A DNA stretch of 64,000 bases from Streptomyces sp. BA2 (GTDB lineage Bacteria; Actinomycetota; Actinomycetes; Streptomycetales; Streptomycetaceae): positions 2,492,001 to 2,556,000 of the forward strand of contig NZ_WSRO01000002.1 in NCBI RefSeq assembly GCF_009769735.1, in the 5' to 3' direction. Below are positions 62,090 to 64,000 of this stretch, piece after piece; the first letter of the stretch is position 1; the number at the start of each line of letters is the position of its first letter. The position numbers were made by a program, and so were the translations under genes. The notes beneath the pieces are model-generated. The model was not told the origin of the DNA. It made no database searches and was given only the letters and a program-made list of their open reading frames with translations.

Positions 62090-63538
62090 CTAGCCGCGCT
62101 GCCGCCGCCACGGCCCGGTGATCGCCAGCAAGATGCCGGGCGACTGGATGCTGGCGTAGAGCGTCTTGCCGTCGGGCGAGAACGTGACGCCGGCGAATTC
62201 GCTGTAGGAGGGCTTCTCGGGCGTGCCCGCGTTGAGTTCGTTGCGCGCGATCGGGTACGTACGGCCGCGCTCGGTCGCCCCGAAGAGGTGCTGGATGCCG
62301 TTGCCGTCCTCGGCGATGACGAGGCCGCCGTAGGGGGAGACTGTGATGTTGTCCGGGCTGTCGAAGGCGCCGTCCTTGGAGGGGTCGGGGTTGACGCCGA
62401 GGAGGACCTTCAGGGTCAGGGTGCGGCGGGCCGGGTGGTAGAACCACACCTGGCCGTCGTGCTGGACCGGGCTCTCGTCGCGGGCGTACGAGGCGACGAT
62501 GTAGGCGCCGCCGTCGCCCCACCACATGCCTTCGAGCTTGCGGGCGCGCGTGATGTCGCCGTCGTCGAACTGCTCGCGCACCGGGACCGTGCGGGCGTCG
62601 CGGTCGGGCACCTCGACCCAGTCCACGCCGTAGACGGTGCCGATCTTGGTGGCGCGGGACAGGTCGTCCACGAAACGGCCGCCGGAGTCGTAGCACTTGG
62701 GCGCCTTCAGGACGCCCGCGTCGTCGGCGAGGGCGCGCAGCTTGCCGCGGCCGTGCTCGAAGCCCTGCGGCGGGGTCCAGCGGTAGATCAGGCCGTTGGG
62801 CTCGTCGGCGTCCTCGGTGAGGTAGAGGTGGCCGCGTTTGGGGTCGACGACGACGGCCTCGTGGGCGTAGCGGCCAAGAGCCTTGATCGGCTTGGGTGCC
62901 CGGTTGGCACGCCGGTCGTAGGGGTCGACCTCGAAGACGTAGCCGTGGTCCTTGGTCATGCCGTTCTGGCCGGCCTTGTCCTCGGTCTCCTCGCAGGTCA
63001 GCCAGGTGCCCCAGGGGGTGCTGCCGCCCGCGCAGTTGGTGGCGGTGCCCGCGATGCCGACCCACTCGGCGACGTGTCCGTCGCGGCGGACCTCGACGAC
63101 GGTGCAGCCGCCGGACGCGGCCGGGTCGTAGACGAGGCCTTCGGTGAGGGGGACCGGGTGCTTCCACTTGGAGCGGGGGCCGCTCAGCTCGTGGTTGTTG
63201 ACGAGCAGCGTCACGCCGCGCGGGCCCTCGAAGGTGGCGGTGCCGTCGTGGTTGGACGGCGTGAACTCGCCGGTCTCCAGCTTCGTCTTTCCGCTGTGCG
63301 TGAGGACGCGGTACGAGAATCCGGCGGGCAGCGCGAGCAGGCCGTCCGGGTCGGGGACGAGGGGGCCGTAGCCGGGGGCGCCGTACGTCGCGTCGGCGCC
63401 CTCCGCGTCGACGCCTTCCGTCTCGGTGGCGGCGAGCGCGCCGGGTGCGGTGGCGAGCGCGCCGACGCTGCCGGCAAGGGCGACCCCCGCACCGGTGACC
63501 GCGGAGCGTCTGGCGAAGTCCCTGCGAGTGAGCGACAT
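62090..63538 (-). CDS. PhoX-family (DUF839) Tat-exported phosphatase
   Basis: A 482-residue exported protein. The Tat signal is SLTRRDFARRSAVTGAGVAL, cleaved near GALAATE. The DUF839/PhoX body includes LPAGFSYRVLTHSGKT, HDGTATFEGPRGVTLLVNNH EL, GTATNCAGGSTPWGTWLTCE ETED, GRYAHEAVVVDPKRGHLYLT and FDSPDNITVSPYGGLVIAED, which provide Ca/Fe-binding residues in PhoX enzymes. It probably cleaves phosphate esters outside the cell. AGGAG lies before ATG 63538. No clear PHO box is seen in the 160-base upstream region. Confidence 0.9.
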   Translation of the reverse strand: MSLTRRDFARRSAVTGAGVALAGSVGALATAPGALAATETEGVDAEGADATYGAPGYGPLVPDPDGLLALPAGFSYRVLTHSGKTKLETGEFTPSNHDGTATFEGPRGVTLLVNNHELSGPRSKWKHPVPLTEGLVYDPAASGGCTVVEVRRDGHVAEWVGIAGTATNCAGGSTPWGTWLTCEETEDKAGQNGMTKDHGYVFEVDPYDRRANRAPKPIKALGRYAHEAVVVDPKRGHLYLTEDADEPNGLIYRWTPPQGFEHGRGKLRALADDAGVLKAPKCYDSGGRFVDDLSRATKIGTVYGVDWVEVPDRDARTVPVREQFDDGDITRARKLEGMWWGDGGAYIVASYARDESPVQHDGQVWFYHPARRTLTLKVLLGVNPDPSKDGAFDSPDNITVSPYGGLVIAEDGNGIQHLFGATERGRTYPIARNELNAGTPEKPSYSEFAGVTFSPDGKTLYASIQSPGILLAITGPWRRQRG

Positions 63539-63660
63539 GATGTCTCCTGAGGCGCGTACGAGCGGGCTACGGGCTGACTGTGTACGTGCTGCGACTCCCG
63601 GCCTGCATACTTCCAGTTTCGGCCGGGCTGCTGTCGGCGTCACGTTCTCGCTCGCGTATA

Positions 63661-63680
63661 AACAGCGGTTGAACGCTGTT
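63661..63680. promoter_or_regulatory. Candidate operator upstream of the SDR gene
   Basis: AACAGCG-GTTGAA-CGCTGTT is a perfect 7-base inverted repeat 22 bases before the SDR ATG; TATAAA overlaps its left edge and could be part of a promoter. The same spacer serves the divergent PhoX gene. Confidence 0.5.
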
Positions 63681-63702
63681 CGACGTCGAGGGGCTACCTT
63701 CC

Positions 63703-64000
63703 ATGAACCTGCCGGCCACCGGTCGCCGTGTCCTGATCAGCGGGGCCTCCCGAGGCCTGGGCAGAGCCCTGGCGCAGGCCTTCGCCACGAGCGGCGACCG
63801 CGTCGCGGTGCACTACGGCTCGCGCGAGGACGAGGCACGCGCGACGCTCGCCTCGCTCAAGGGCGAGGGCCATGCGCTGGTGGGCGGGGACCTGTCGGAT
63901 CCGGCGGGCGCGGCGGACGTCGCGGGACGGGCCGCCGGCGCGCTCGGGGGCCTGGACGTCCTGGTCAACAACGCCGCCGTGAACCTGCCGCACCCCCTCG
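63703..64000 (+). CDS. Short-chain dehydrogenase/reductase, N-terminal part
   Basis: The gene runs off the window end; 99 codons are visible. RRVLISGASRGLGRALAQAF is the NAD(P) loop (GxxxGxG), and GGLDVLVNNAAVN contains the NNA motif of classical SDRs. The catalytic Ser-Tyr-Lys lies beyond the window. Reading starts at ATG 63703; the nearest purine-rich sequence, GAGGGG, is about 9 bases upstream. Substrate unknown. Confidence 0.9.
   Translation, partial: MNLPATGRRVLISGASRGLGRALAQAFATSGDRVAVHYGSREDEARATLASLKGEGHALVGGDLSDPAGAADVAGRAAGALGGLDVLVNNAAVNLPHPL

Overview
This 64 kb window is very GC-rich, with strong G/C third-position bias, many GTG starts, start-stop overlaps (ATGA/GTGA) and CDSs on both strands. 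Gene content (ectABCD, a sortase-type LAETG surface protein, TerD, ECF sigma/anti-sigma, cobN-type cobalamin cluster, GC-rich intergenic palindromes) points to Streptomyces. From memory, the order pit - cob cluster - LAETG protein - amidohydrolase - ectABCD resembles the chromosomal core region of S. coelicolor; this could not be checked here.

Layout. 1-1024: 3' end of a PiT phosphate transporter and a small membrane protein, closed by a strong terminator. 1110-19576: a cobalamin riboswitch, a short upstream ORF, then cobD-cobQ-cobN-chelatase-cobO-cobB-cobI; a reverse-strand ZIP metal transporter gene splits the cluster; then cobM-cobL-cbiG/cobJ-cobH-cbiX-cobC. Nearly every cob gene overlaps the next by 1-7 bases. 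19842-23885: LAETG wall protein, amidohydrolase, class-V aminotransferase and a frameshifted DinB-type pseudogene. 23886-27730: AT-richer promoter region and the ectoine/5-hydroxyectoine operon ectABCD with a terminator. 27770-36368: stress and regulatory genes (Old Yellow Enzyme divergent from a MarR regulator with twin operators, ECF sigma with an anti-sigma fused to a mycothiol-isomerase-like domain, class-V aminotransferase, DsbA-like protein, GNAT, GlxA-type AraC regulator, MFS exporter). 36486-40021: DUF1349 protein, alpha-ketoglutarate-semialdehyde-type dehydrogenase, divergent IclR regulator, GNAT. 40274-44802: membrane protein/histidine kinase/response regulator operon and a penicillin-binding protein. 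44867-49595: HAD phosphatase, DinB-fold protein, MFS, an S37 peptidase and a truncated copy of it. 49665-52852: kdgD and an unknown TIM-barrel-like gene divergent from uronate dehydrogenase. 53311-58386: DeoR regulator, polyol/sugar ABC transporter without its own ATPase, zinc alcohol dehydrogenase. 58604-64000: double-TerD protein, small Tudor-like protein, ACC deaminase with GntR regulator, PhoX-family phosphatase and the start of an SDR gene.

How it works together. The cob genes cover most corrin-ring methylations, cobalt insertion, amidation, adenosylation and aminopropanol-linker steps; CobA, CobG/CobF-, CobK- and nucleotide-loop functions are not in the window. Udh, KdgD and the ALDH would form three steps of the oxidative uronate route to 2-oxoglutarate; the lactonase and aldarate dehydratase are not here. 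The ABC operon would import a polyol or sugar and oxidise it.

Non-coding highlights. A family of about 110-230 bp GC-rich concentric palindromes sits between genes at five places (near 19.6, 36.4, 40.1, 53.0 and 58.5 kb); one 27-base half-arm lies in frame inside cobB. Candidate operators and paired divergent promoters are visible upstream of the OYE/MarR, ALDH/IclR, kdgD/udh, ectA and SDR genes. I see no tRNA, rRNA, CRISPR array, transposase or prophage. No wholly new system is proven; the best leads are the short ORF between riboswitch and cobD, the sigma/anti-sigma-isomerase pair, the unknown gene paired with kdgD, the free-standing Tudor-like protein and the palindromic repeat family.
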